Shown here in pieces: positions 45,701 through 58,052 of a stretch of DNA of 64,000 nt. The notes beneath the pieces were generated by a model. That model worked only from the letters and a program-made list of their open reading frames with translations. It made no database searches and was not told the DNA's origin. The first letter of the stretch is position 1; each line of letters starts with the position of its first letter. Made by a program: the position numbers and the translations under genes. Origin of the DNA: Oscheius sp. JU75 (taxonomy: Eukaryota; Nematoda; Chromadorea; Rhabditida; Rhabditidae); contig JASJZC010000005.1 of assembly GCA_037178855.1 (NCBI GenBank), positions 3,162,001-3,226,000 of the forward strand. The letters run 5' to 3'.

Positions 45701-48700
45701 AATGTCACTCTCGCTCTGGACCAACTGCAAACTAACAATGTCCATCTGGCTTCTCAACTCGGTCAGTTTCAAACTCGTGTTGGTCAGACAATCCGGGTGG
45801 GATTCTTTCATCTTCTCCTTCTCCTTGGCTAGTACATACGCCACGTAACGATGTTCCCTCGACAGTTTGTTCAATTGGACACTGATCATGTCCATTCCGT
45901 TGCAGGCGACCTTCTTGAGGAATCGGTATGCTGCCAAAGCCTTTGACTCTTGAGGACGAGGCTCTTCATCGGTCTCACCCTCTGTGTCCTACAAACTATT
46001 ATTAGTCAGTCAAAAGAAAGGAGAACAGAATCCCAGGAAAGGATCCTTACCTGTTCGACAGTAGGAGCCACTAGTGTACTCATGCGATGCTCGCTGTCCT
46101 TCAGCTTCTCGGCCTGTTCGATCGCCTTCAGAGTTCGCTCGATACCCTCATCCCGACTTCCCGCAACATAAACCAACTGAATACATGCCTAACTTCCTTC
46201 TACGAATAGCTGTTACCTGTCCAGGATCTAGTTTGTCGAACTGCGTTGCTGACGGATCAGGTTCGGGAACAAAGCTCTCGGTGGGCTCGACCAGCTCGTC
46301 GCTGCTTGGATCGTACTTAAACAGTTATTCTATGATTGAAACAGATACCGGCCTTACCTCGAACATGTAGTAATCTCCTGCTCGTTTGGCTGAAAAAGAG
46401 TTCATTGGACAGATACAAAAGGAATGTCAATTAGTAGAAGCATTTGCTCGTTAGGTACGTAAATGTGCAAAATGAAAATGAGAGTGGACTCGAGGAGAGT
46501 CAAGCGCACGAACCGGGATAACTTGTATTGTCGACGGCTGAGGTGGGACCAATAGTCGACGGGGTCCATGGTTCTGTTAGGAAAAGGAGGTTAACTCGAC
46601 AAGAAACCACAAAAAGATTAGCAAGTTACGGAAACGACCACTCTCAATTTACCCGAATTCTCAGTGGCATTCTCTTTGACTAAACAACAACACTACTTGT
46701 CATTTACAGAGAGTACAAAAGAAAAATTGGCTTACCTTGTCCATAGGTCTGTGCTTCGAAAACGGTCACTCCACGTTCCTGTTGCTTGTTGTATCTGGAA
46801 GAGTTTTTTTTTATAAGGAAAAGAGAAACCGAACCTCTCTCGGATAGCATCTGTTCGTCGTCTGATCTCGTCAAACTTTTGCTTCTGCTGGATATTCTGC
46901 TCCTTCATCTCCTTCTCGATCAACTGGTTCTTCAGAACGGCTCCTCTGAAACATAGTTTTTCCACACTCGTCATTCTATTTGCTTCAGGAAAAACTCAAT
47001 TGGGGGATGAAATCAAGAATACCCTCATTTCCCGACTTACATGGAATCCTCTGATGCTTCGAGTCTTTAATGGTTAGTTTGTTAGTATCGGTGTGCGAAA
47101 ACTATTTCAAAGACCAACCTGTTAGCCAGAAGAACCTCCGAACGATACTCAACCATACAGTGTTGGAAGTACCAGGAATTGAATGCTCTCATCTGGAACA
47201 CGAGGAATCCAAGAGCTATCACATCGAATCCGATCTGAGCCTCCATATTGGTAACGTTGCAAGACTTGTCAAACTCCTCGGCTGGAAACGAGGTAAAGAA
47301 GATTAGAAAAGAGCGTACCTCCAGAGAATAGGGGGAGATCTCGGCCGAGAACGATATTATTCACACAGGCTATGCTGAAGAACTGACGGATGATGCAGCC
47401 TGGCTGGTTCCAGGACTGGAGGTATTCGAGGAACACACATCCAACGATCTGTGTTTCTTGTTAGAAAGGTTATCACAAAGACGTACCTGAAGGGAAACCT
47501 TGCAGAAGAGAGTGAAAGTGGTGTAGCTGAGAAGAGTCTTCCATCGACCTAGGGTGTTCTTAAACGAGTTCGTGTCCGAATTCATCACGTAGAGATTGTT
47601 TCCCTGCCAGAGAATCCAGAATGTGATCACGATGTAACCTATGGTTTGGTTGAAAAGAATAAAAGAGATATCTAACCCAGAGCAAATAGTGAGGTTCCTC
47701 CAATTCCTGCTCCAAGAGTAGCAACGAGTGTAATCCAGTGCCCGTAATGGAAGACAATTGACTTGAAGAAGTCCACCAGACTTCTAAACAATCAATATAA
47801 CATTGTTTAAAATAGGAAAGTACCTCTTCTCGGCGATGAAATCGTAGTGAGGATTGTTCGGCTTGAGGTAGTAGTTGTCGTCTGGGTAGATCGAGTCGTT
47901 CTCCTCTCCCTCGTTGCGGAAGACTGTCAGCTGAAAGGATTCCTTGGAAGTTTCAATCTGACTAGGCTACCTGGCAGGAGGCAGCCAGAAGAAGGAAAAA
48001 GTCGATGACGATGTTCTGAGAAGGCCATTGGACTTTGTAGTTGGAGACTCCGGCCCAGATGTCAAAGTTTGTATTCTTCACCTCGGAATAACTTCCATTG
48101 CCATGAAAGATGTGCGACCATGGATAGTCTGAAAGGTAATAGATGACCACCCTCTGTTTCGAGACAATGATCGACGGGATCGACAAGCGAACACCCGCAA
48201 AACGGCTGTGTAACAACACAAACATATTGCTCGCTTGGACTCACCGACACAGCTCTCTTCGGGTAATCCGACGTAGAGGGCATACTGGATCGGGAGGATG
48301 ATGGCCAGGTAGAGCACAAATATGGGCCATGTGTTTCGGACCATGGATCTGGAAGTTGTTCAGTTTATCAAAGTTTGTGTGGATCTTCTGAATCTGGAGC
48401 AGAATTTGAAAGTTCAACTGGGATACAGTTTACATTGGAAATCTTGTAGTTCCAGTGACCGGGTACAAATTAAAACAATACAAACCTCTTGCTCAAGGCG
48501 AAGATGGCCAGCCAGACACACATGACGGCCCCGAGGAAGTCCATCCTGACCCAGGCATCGATTCCCATCAAGATCTTAACAAAGGAATAGATTTGACACT
48601 TTGATACAGTCCTACCATGGTACATTCGAGACCGAATTTGAAGAAACCAAAGTCGACCAAGAATTTGAGAGCATTCACAAAACTCTTGTCGAAATCGCGC

Positions 48701-51700
48701 ATGGAGTATCCGACGAAGACGTACTTTTTCATCTCGTCTGGTTCGCCTCTTCGTATCCTCCGATGCCTCTGTCTGTAGACAACAATCGACTGAATTCCTA
48801 GAGCTATCATCGCTATTACCAGCCCCTGAATATTGTTTATTTTAGTGCTTGAGAGTAACCAACATTGAGTAGTTTCCATGTGTCCTCCTGTTTGGTGACA
48901 CCGAGCCACTCGGAGAAGTTGGTAGTCGCGTTACATTCCCCGCCGATGTTCACGGAACCAAAGTCGGGGATATTATGCAACTGAACCATTAAGTTATTGG
49001 GAAAACAGTATAAGTTACTTGGTAGATCATTTTGAAGAGGGCGACAACAGCTAAATAGGCACACATGATGAGACTGATGAGACCCGAAGCGGCATTGGGA
49101 AGACACAAGGCAAGACTGACCAAGACGATCAGTGGAAGGTACAAGGCACATATCTGCAAAAACATCTGTGTCTTCGAAACATAAAAAGTAGGTACATTTT
49201 TGGCTACGAAGACGGAGACGATGATGAAGACAATCTTGGAGATGTGGACCTCGGTCAATCGCCAGACCAGCTCGAGGAACTCGTTGATACATTTGGTGAT
49301 TTTATCCGTTAGGGTGACTTCTGAAAGTGAGAGTTACTTCCTCTCAACAAACAACAATGTCTATCACTCTTTACTCTCGTTCCACACCTCTGTTTATCCC
49401 TCTCAAAAACAAACTCTCCATGAGATAGACAGACGCGTAAATAGGGTCATAAACCAGAGAGTGAAAATCTGCTCATAGTCATAAAAACGCTTGAAATGAA
49501 TGTGAGACCCGTGGGAATAGAGAATCCCTTTCAACAACTCTTTGGGTTTCTTTCAAGACTCACTCCACATTCGGATGGTCTGTCGTCGGCCCATCTGTGG
49601 CCTGGCGGCAATGATCGGAGCCGACATGTCTTCGTCATCGATGAACGCGAAATCATCGAGCGTGCTGCCTTGACTAACAATCGAGTTGATCATCATCATA
49701 TTTTTCTCGCACGGTGTCAGTAGTCGTACATTTCGAAGGAAACTCGAGGAGGCCCGCGACCGTCGTCGGTCCTCCTGTCTGCTCCTACGAGTTTGGATAG
49801 AATAAATAGCTCGATTGACATAAAAGTCTAATATGTGGACTAGTTCGCTGTAAATCATCGTGTCGTAGAGGGGGAGATCCTTATGAATAAAGAGTCATTT
49901 CGTAGTGGAGGACAGCTGGATTGTCACCAGGTTGCGATGTTGGCAACTGACGGCAAAACACACTACGAGAGCAGGAGGAGGGCGGCGGAAACACAATAAA
50001 GCTCCCTCTCGCGTGGAGATGAATGCGATCGTCGTCCACCTGCACCGATTACAGCACGTCCAGCAGCTTCCCGTCATTATCCTTTTTGTTTCTTTTTATG
50101 GCTGTCAAAAGCACTCCCTCTTTCTATGGCATGTTTCAAACAGAGTAATTTGTCTTTCTCTGGTTTGGATTTCGGATTGGACGGGGAGAGAAATCGTTTC
50201 CTCTGGGTTCAACAGAACTGACTCTTCACTCTTTCTAATGGAGATGAACCAAACTCAAGGACGATCCTAATCCCCTCTACGACACAAATGCTAATAAGCC
50301 ATTGAGGAGTCAAAAGAGAAAGGAAGAGAGAGACTGTAGTTAGACAGCGACCGGAAATATCGGTCAAAAGGGGAAAAGTACGGGCGATGTGAATGCGTAA
50401 TCAGGGACAGTTTGCGCGAAAGGGAGACGATCAATTGGGATATACCGACAGTCGTACGAACAAACTCACTTCCTTGGACGGGGAGAGACTCTTCCTCTGA
50501 CATGTCACCCGGAATGGCTTGGGTCATCTTGATCCAACGACTGTGGAAAAACTTGAACTGGAGTGTAGTTACCAGGAACAGTAAGATAGGCCAGATTAGT
50601 CGCACAAATAGAGTTCTGAAGGTTGTTTTAGCACCATTTCGAGAAGAAGAGCATACCCCTTCTGTCCTTTTTCCGAGTAGTCGATCAGACCGATATCGTC
50701 ATTCCAAGCCTTGCTCAGATGAGTGAGTTTGATCCAGTAGTCCGGGAACTGAACTCGTATTTGCCAGAATTGAAAGTCATCTTACGCCTTGGAACTGGTA
50801 GATGTAGAGACTGATGATAACCACCGAAGTGTAGAGGATTGTCCCGAGCCAGAAGATGTAGGCTATTCCGCGGAAGAAGCGGAATGAGATCTGAATACTC
50901 TTTTGATTCAAATAGTAAACACAATACCTTAAAGTAGATGATCAGGAGTGACCAGATGACAAAGAAACCAATGTAATTGAGGGTGATGGCACTCTCAACG
51001 GATACCAGTAGTAGGACGAAAGAGACTACGAGGATCCAAACTTGTGCGACCTGATGAGATAGCCAACGGAAGAGAGCGACCGATCCCTGAATGGATGCTT
51101 GTCACTAGAAGCTACCAGAACAACTAACTGGATCAACAGACTCTCGTCTACCAGTCGAATTGGGTTCAGTTGTTTCTCGTCGTCGTCTCTGACTGAAAGT
51201 GCCGTAGGAAGTTCTGAGTCGATGTGTTCTCTCGTGCTCACTCAGAGCATCGTAGAACTTTTCGCGACGAGCAAGACGTAGAAGGACGAAGACGGGAAGA
51301 CTGAGAAGTAACTGAAAAAGGGAATGAGATATGGAGACGGGGTCGCCACAATGGCACGTCGTGATCCCCGAACCGGTTCTCGGGTTTTTGATGGCATGAT
51401 AACCCTCAATTCTAAACTTTCCCGTTACAAATTGTTTTTTTTTCCTTTTTATGGGGCAACCGAGAGACTGCTCTGGTTAACAGATTATGTAAAGTATTTC
51501 GGACAGGGCGAGAATCTAAAGACCAACGACAAGAGAGGAAGACCAATGGAAATTAAAATGGGCTCCCTGCGGAAAACAGTCCACTAGAGAGAGGGGGACA
51601 AATATTGTTGTGAACTTGTGATAAAAACTGCGAAGGAATTTGACTTGAACCACCCGCAGTCATTTCCTTATGCATAGCCCCCTGTTTTTGTTGATTTCTG

Positions 51701-54442
51701 GTCAAACAATGGGGGTCAAATGGGTGGACAGATGACCTCCATTCGGAACTGAAATTGTGATAAGAGAAGAAACGCAAACAGTAAGAGTCTGCGCGGGTTT
51801 TGATTCTGTAGAAAACGGATGAGTCAGAATTGTGCTCGACTCATGTTTTGTCTCGTTTCTAACGCCTTTTCTACAACTACCAATGTCACAAGAAGAGGGA
51901 GAGAGACTATCTGCAACAACACAAAGACCGTAATCCGATTGGATTTCGCGTTTCGGCAGATTCGCTCGACTTCCCCTTTTACGAGTAATTCTTCGGGCAG
52001 ACAGACAGTGAGTCAACTCTCGAATAGTCAAACACTGGTATAAAGGAGAGAGAAAATGCCATGAGAAATGGTTTGTGAACAATCCACGGAATGCGGTAGA
52101 GTCCTATCTGTCCGTATTTGCGCAGGCCTTCTCATGCCCATCGAATGATTCAGTACCAAAAAAAAACATACCTTGACTAGAAGAGTTACAAAAGCTGTAT
52201 CCATATTGTCGGCCACGATCACTCCCAACATCTTGCCCCAATCCGGAATATGAATCTCTCCTTGCCAATTCATGCTACAAAAGTACTGGAGAAGGAGAAG
52301 GGCTTCGACGTAAGACAAGAGCACTGGGGCCAGATTGAAGCAGGCTTTTCGGGTGTCCTTGAACATCCACAAGACACATCCTGTGATCAGAAGAATGAGT
52401 CCGAAGATGGAATGGTAGATCAGGGCCCAGATCTGAACTTATTCTTTTCGAAGTTGCTTCCATTAACTACCATAATGGCCACAAGAGACAGGCTGTAGGC
52501 ATGCTGGAGACAGAAGAAGATGGTTGTGACCAAAAAGCCTTCAGAGATTGAGGCTGCCTCATTCCCGGAAACTGCTATAACTGTTCGAGTTTAGATCAGT
52601 CCCAACGATTAACAACAGTCTGTCTCGATGTAAAAACGAGACTGTTGACTCTTAGCACTCACAAGGTTGGCACTCGCCTATTCAAAATAAACAAAAGGAA
52701 CACGGCAAACACACCTCTCTCACCCCTGAAGATCTGACTGATCTTGTGTCTGTCCACCACCTTCGAGGTCACCTTCCTCATTGGGATACTCTGCGGCTCT
52801 TCTCCTTGTTCTCCAGTAGTTTCATGATCTTCCGCCGGTAGAAGCTGGAAAGAGTCAAAGTTTATAAAGTGTCTCTCTACTCTAAGAGGGGCAGTGACTG
52901 GTCGGGAAAGAGGTGAACAGGACAGAGAATAGTGAGTTAGTGGAAAGACGACGTTCGAAAAAACGAGATACCAAAGTAGCTCCTCGGGGTCTATTTTCCG
53001 CGGTTGAGAGGTCAGTCGAACGAGTTGCTGGGGAGTTCTGAACGTAAGCCGTGACACAAACGTACATATCTTCGACAAGAACTCAGAATTTCGGAATTTT
53101 CGAGCAGTTTGACCGTGACACATGCTGTTATTGTTCACTCTGACAAACCCACCTCCTCGTGGACGGACGACTCTTCTGTATCGTCGTCGAAGTAGGTTCG
53201 ACAGCCATTCCGAGTGAAGATCAGCTGGAACACTAGCAGGTAGTACAGGCCCTGCAAAGAGTTATAAAGAGGTCATTGGAAAGGGATACCAGAAGAGCGA
53301 TGGGATTGACAAAAATGGGCCATGGATTGGTAGTGTTCAGCGGGAATGCCCACCAACGATCACAGCTGTTGAGGAATAGTTGAGACAGTCCAATTATTCT
53401 GAACAAAATGAGTAAGAAGGAAGACTTATATGATACCTGGCAGGCCAACCTTTGGGTGGAATCCACGTCTGGACAACTGGAATTTGGTAGAGGTAGATAC
53501 TGAGAAGATGAATGATGAGCCAGACCAATAGACCCATTTTGACAGTATTGTAGGAACCGTGTCTCAAGGGCTTGTAGACTGCCCACCAAGTAGCGACCAG
53601 AAGGAAGGCGAGAAAGTAGGCAAAATTCAGAAGACTTGGCTGAATGCAGGCCACAATAGCTGCCAAAATGATGATGAAGACATTGGAGAGACGTCGAAGA
53701 GCCATCGAGAACTGGAAGACGGGACGACGAACACCTTCTGTGGTGGTAGATCGAACTTGTTGGACATCTCCGACCATATCCAACTCTTCATCTCGATGAG
53801 ACAGAGTGTTCACAATGAGGAAAGTGACCACAGAGAAGACGAAGGCCACAATCTCCGGCATGATACTTCTGGTCGACTCGAAGGCATCTCCTCCGTGGAA
53901 TCTGTAGCTTCTATTGTATTCTCAAACAAAAAAGAGTACCGGATGAGTCCGAGATAGCGCAACCATTCGATTCCCTCGCGGTTACACAGTTGTCTATAAT
54001 CAGTTTCATCGGGTCGAATGACCTTTTCCACAATTTGATAGACTGACTGAGCGAGTAGAGTCAACCCGCAGTAGCCAACTCCAATTAGAGTGAAGACTCG
54101 GATACCGACTAAAAGTCATTTGTTCGATAAGATGGTGACAACTTACCGGAGATCGGTTGATTAGATTCTATTGAGGGTAGTAGTGGAGATATCAAAGCTA
54201 ATAGTACGAAGATACTGGAGAGAAGACATGGTCTGAGTATTGCAGCTGAAATTTGCCATTTTTCAGATGACCTCTTTCAAAGGAATGTGCTCTCCCACGC
54301 GTCCGCCTGTCATAAAGAACGGCCTTTGAGGAGGCCAGGAGGGAGCGCCAACAGCTGCCAATTCAAAAAGAGACTCACCGAAGAGAAGGACTGCTGGGAA
54401 GAGGAGTTTCAAGACGAGTGTCTTGACTATTGGGGCCACCAT
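42712..54442 (-). CDS. pezo-1: PIEZO mechanosensitive channel
   Basis: PIEZO is a trimeric, very large mechanically gated cation channel. The start [20 protein letters not shown] matches the family N-terminus, followed by many repeated 4-helix transmembrane units across some 40 short exons (for example [15 protein letters not shown] near 53.5 kb and [16 protein letters not shown] near 45.4 kb). The extracellular cap lies at about 43045-43575 (DDxP-like [19 protein letters not shown]). The pore-lining end reads [40 protein letters not shown] and the PF motif [16 protein letters not shown], ending VKND. Most introns are 35-60 nt, but several N-terminal ones reach 500-700 nt (near 49.9-50.4 kb and 51.3-52.0 kb) and could hold alternative promoters. 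The degenerin starts 520 nt beyond its 3' end on the same strand. Exon edges were not all verified. Confidence 0.93.
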
Positions 54443-55002
54443 ATTAGGACTTCGATCTGGTACTATCTTCGCATCGAACTGAAAGTTACAATACTTTGGT
54501 ACTCGACAATGAATCAGACAAATTGTTTGGCACGTGATCGATTTTGAACCAGTTCGGACCTCTTTTGTTGGTTTAACAGGATCCGGGCTGGCACTATTTT
54601 GACCAAATAGGGGCTTTATTATGAGAGAATAAAAGAGGAGTAAACAAAGGAGATTGCCCCGTGAAAAGAGGAGAACGCTCTGGCAGTGTCTCATGGGAGA
54701 ATGGTTAGAGACATCGACACTGAGAGGAGAAAAGGTAAAAAGTAATAGAAACGTTGTAATCAAGTTGCTAGGCTAGGGAGTGGTCACTCGACTCGGTTGT
54801 TTTCCGCCCTCACTTCCCCTCGCATCTCGATTGGCGTCGAGGCGAAAATACGTACGCATAAGTACGTACTGCGGTCTATTCCCAAACTTCAAAGTTTGCT
54901 CTCTTCGCTGCTGCTTTTCTTTCATTTTCCATCTTTTTCTCGTTGTATAATCTGTTTTCGCATAATGTCGACAAAATAAGGAATAATTTAATTGCAGGCA
55001 AG
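54443..55002. other. divergent promoter region
   Basis: 560 nt between the PIEZO start (-) and the C4orf33-like start (+). It ends in a splice acceptor (aattgcag) five bases before the downstream ATG. Nothing else could be supported. Confidence 0.5.
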
Positions 55003-55945
55003 ATGTCGTATATGCTTATGGGCGATGAGGAAGTCGAGGTTGACACCGAGCGGGAATTCGACTTGAAACAACTTCCAGGATTCAACTACACCATTGACAA
55101 GACCTGGGATGGGAATCCAGTTACACATGAACCGTTCACCTTTGAGATGAAGTGGCTTTTCCAAAAGATTCCCGGCCGGCCACACAAGAGAGTCGTCGTA
55201 GTTGAATTCGAAGTATTTTCGAACCTTTGTTATAAACAATACTTGTTCAGGGACCACTGTTCGACGATCCAGAGCCGGAAGAAATGCCAGGAATCACTCC
55301 AGGCGTATGTGGTTGTCTCCGGTCATAATAATTACAACAATTTTCAGTTGTGGAACCACGAAGTCGTGGAATTTTTTTTCGCCAATGAGCGCAATCAGTA
55401 TCTTGAAGTCGAAGTCGGTAAGATTGTTTGATCTTTTCCTAGTTTCCCCAAAAATTGTAATGTTGCTAATGAGCTCAATTCATAATTTCCAGGACCGCAC
55501 GGGCATTGGCTGTGTTTGTTATTCGACGGTCAGCGCAAGACCTATAACAACGGAGAAGAACTGGAGCTCGTGGTCTCCAATAAAATTCTCGGCTTCGACA
55601 AATGGAAGTGTCGGTTAGAAATTCCTCTCGCCTACTTCCCCGGAAGTGAGTTTTTATTCTTCCATTTTGTATTACTGGCTTCTAGACGTGACCAAATTCA
55701 ATTCGTATGCAATTCATGGAACAGGGGAGAACCGCGTCTACGAAGCCTACAATCCCGTAACCGATGGAACCTTCACAGTACGTTTGGGACTATTCCATTC
55801 CTAGTAGTCATTTCAGGAACCAGACTTCCATCGTCTGGAATTCTTCAAACGCTTCAATCGCTCCAAGGTCATCCCAGATGGATATGGAACCACGTCTTTC
55901 GTCGATTGGAAGTACGGCAATCTCTGGGAGGGAGCATCTAAATGA
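55003..55945 (+). CDS. UPF0462 / C4orf33 homolog
   Basis: The family is conserved in animals but its biochemical role is not established; the fold resembles carbohydrate-binding beta-sandwiches. The start MSYMLMGDEEVEVDTERE follows an acceptor five bases upstream. Homology begins at YTIDKTWDGNPVTHEPF (human TWDGFPVKHEP) and continues with GPLFDDPEPE, LWNHEVVEFFFANERNQYLE, EVGPHGHWLCLLFDG, LAYFPGNVTKFNSYAIHG and EPDFHRLEFFKRFN. Five introns were resolved: 38 nt (55213-55250), then about 44, 76, 40 and 39 nt. The N-terminal ~20 residues are an extension relative to the human protein. Assignment is strong. Confidence 0.9.
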
Positions 55946-56196
55946 TCGTCGTCTTTCCTATCTTGTTATGTTGAGTTTATTATTTATCATTTTGTGGGCT
56001 CAGTCTATTGTTCGTTCCTTCTAGATTTAAAACGGGTACTCTATCCATACCCTTTGTTTTTATGACATGATTGTTGTCTATTTCTATAACTAAAACTTTC
56101 TGCTTTCGTTGATCCCTTGTTGACTTTCAAATCCGGCAAGATGTAATGTAAAGGTGGGAAGGAAGGATGGATTGTAAAAGGTTTGTACGAGGAAGG

Positions 56197-56565
56197 CTAG
56201 CTCGAACATTGGTTTGTCCGAGTATTCCCCCAAAGGCCGGAATAGTACGAGAATGAGCGGGCTGGTTCGAGCTGGCAGCATAATGTCCGAGAGTCCTCGT
56301 GCGAGGTTTCCCTCCATATGTTCGAGAGTGAACGAGCTAATTGCAAAAAGTAACTTGCTGTCTCGCATAGATCATCATCGCTCACTAGAAAATTGTAATA
56401 GTGAGCGTTGTAAGCTCCGAAAAGCACATAGTTGTTTTGGGTTTGGTCTGGGAAAAACATTGAAGAAAAGCATTACCTACAATGATCAGGGACGAGAATC
56501 GCCTGATTCATCCCACTATAACCCAGACTCAAATGAGCATGAATGACGTTACCCAAAAGCGGCAT
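56197..56565 (-). CDS. hypothetical protein, about 111 aa
   Basis: Two exons joined by a 33-nt GT-AG intron give MPLLGNVIHAHLSLGYSGMN, then ILVPDHYQTQNNYVLFGAYN, NFLVSDDDLCETASYFLQLA and a tail ending TNQCSS. The N-terminal half reads as coding, with a plausible beta-rich pattern; the last third is less convincing, and another frame is open there (FELAFLVQTFYNPSFLPTF). There is no signal peptide or span, and I recognise no family. It may be a short real gene or the remnant of a longer one. Confidence 0.35.
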
Positions 56566-56693
56566 CTGATTCACAGATCAAACAGCCTTTTGCTTATCTT
56601 TGAGATAACAGCACGGTCGGAAAGATCATTCTTGACTTTCTCTGCCACATCCGTCTTTCAATTTTTTCAAAGAAAAAGAGTTCTATAGTTAAA

Positions 56694-57237
56694 ATGGCCT
56701 ACAATCCCTATGGAGCAGGACAACAGCCACCGGTTAGTGACACTAATAGAGTTCTTCCTCAATCCAATCTAGGCGTATCAGGTTGGAGGTGGAGCATATC
56801 CGGCTCAACCGCAAGTCATCTATGTACCACAACAGCAGACAGTCTATACCACCCAACCCCAAACAGTAATGTAAGTTTTCTCCAGTTTCTAAAATGTAAT
56901 TTCCGAATGTAAAGTGTTGCGAACCTGATTTGTAGGATCCATTACTTTTTACATGTTTAATGAAGGGTATAAATGTGCGGAATGTACTGGGACTCGGAAA
57001 CTTTTGGTCTACCTCGGACCGTTGCAACGTTGTTCAGACAGCCATTCACAAATGGTGTAAAAGCGATCCAAAAAAATTATAAGGTTTCCGAACTATAGAA
57101 CATGAAAGTCTTTCAGAGTAGAAGACTGTCATACACATCATCATCATCACGGGCACCACGATGCCGACGACGCGGCCGCTGCCTGTTGTTTAGCGGCCCT
57201 ATTGGCCTGTTTCTGTGCAGCTTTGTGCTCACGTTGA
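56694..57237 (+). CDS. CYSTM-type protein with Pro/Gln-rich head and histidine run
   Basis: Three exons (56694-56732, then about 56772-56871, then from about 57117) give MAYNPYGAGQQPPAYQVGGG, a Gln/Pro/Tyr-rich segment (YVPQQQTVYTTQPQTV), an acidic/His segment with five consecutive His (CHTHHHHHGHHDADD) and a Cys-rich hydrophobic end (AACCLAALLACFCAALCSR). A hydrophobic, Cys-studded C-terminus after a Pro/Gln/Tyr-rich head is the CYSTM layout, found in small tail-anchored stress-linked proteins. An acceptor (tatag) precedes the ATG by six bases. The second intron is about 245 nt, long for the window. The His run suggests metal binding (inference). A second CYSTM gene follows 283 nt downstream. 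Confidence 0.65.
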
Positions 57238-57520
57238 TATGTCGAAATAAATTGGTCCGGATCAGGTTTCACCACGGTTCTTTCCGTCTACTCACCTCCC
57301 GCTGGCTGTGCTCATCGATCGGGGTGACTCACCGTCCAGCTGTTCCGACCATAATTGTTCGAACCTTTTTCAATCGATCCCCTTCTATTTATCTTTCGCT
57401 CCTTGTGTGCTTTAGATAGCGTGGGCGAGCACTACAACTGTTCTTCCCTATTTCCACTTATTTTTTCATTTAATTTTACCCGCGTTTGGTTGCCTAGATA
57501 CCTGGCTCTTTCAGTTAAAA

Positions 57521-57937
57521 ATGGCCTCTGCTCCCCCATATCCTGGTGGTCAACAGTATCCCAATAATCCTCAATACGTGAGTTTGAATGTCCTGCACCC
57601 TGTATGAAATGTTCAGAACCCATATGGACAGCAGCCTCCCCAATATCCGGGTAATCCGCCACAGAACTACGGATATCCGCCCCAGCCAGGATATGGACAG
57701 GGCTACGGCCAGCCATATCCCAATCAACCCTATCCTCAGCAACCGTACACCCAACAGCCCGGCTACAATCCCTATCCGCAACAGCATGTCGTGTAAGTTT
57801 GGAGTCAGAATTTAGCTGAATGGTCTTCCAGAATGGTCGACCGAGAGCGAAGAAACAGTGGCGGCTCCGGAAAATGTTGTTTAGTAGCTTGTATAGCTTG
57901 CATGCTGGGGTGTTGTGTAGCTGACTGTTGTGATTGA
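57521..57937 (+). CDS. CYSTM-family cysteine-rich transmembrane protein
   Basis: Three exons separated by ~39-nt introns give MASAPPYPGGQQYPNNPQY, a long Pro/Gln/Tyr/Gly repeat (YPNQPYPQQPYTQQPGY), a short basic segment (MVDRERRNSGG) and the CYSTM module CCLVACIACMLGCCVADCCD at the very end. This is a textbook CYSTM C-terminus. Such proteins sit in membranes through the Cys-rich helix; roles in metal or stress resistance are known in fungi and plants, but none is established for nematodes. A splice acceptor (ctttcag) precedes the ATG by six bases. It is the tandem neighbour of the His-rich CYSTM gene, same strand and same exon plan, so the two likely arose by duplication. Confidence 0.82.
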
Positions 57938-58052
57938 GACATGAACATTCCAAATCTTTATGACAAGATGACTAGGTTCCGACTGGGAATAAAAGTCTGT
58001 ACAGTTGCTATATACACCAGATCTCAAAGAGATCTTCTACTTACAGAAAAAA

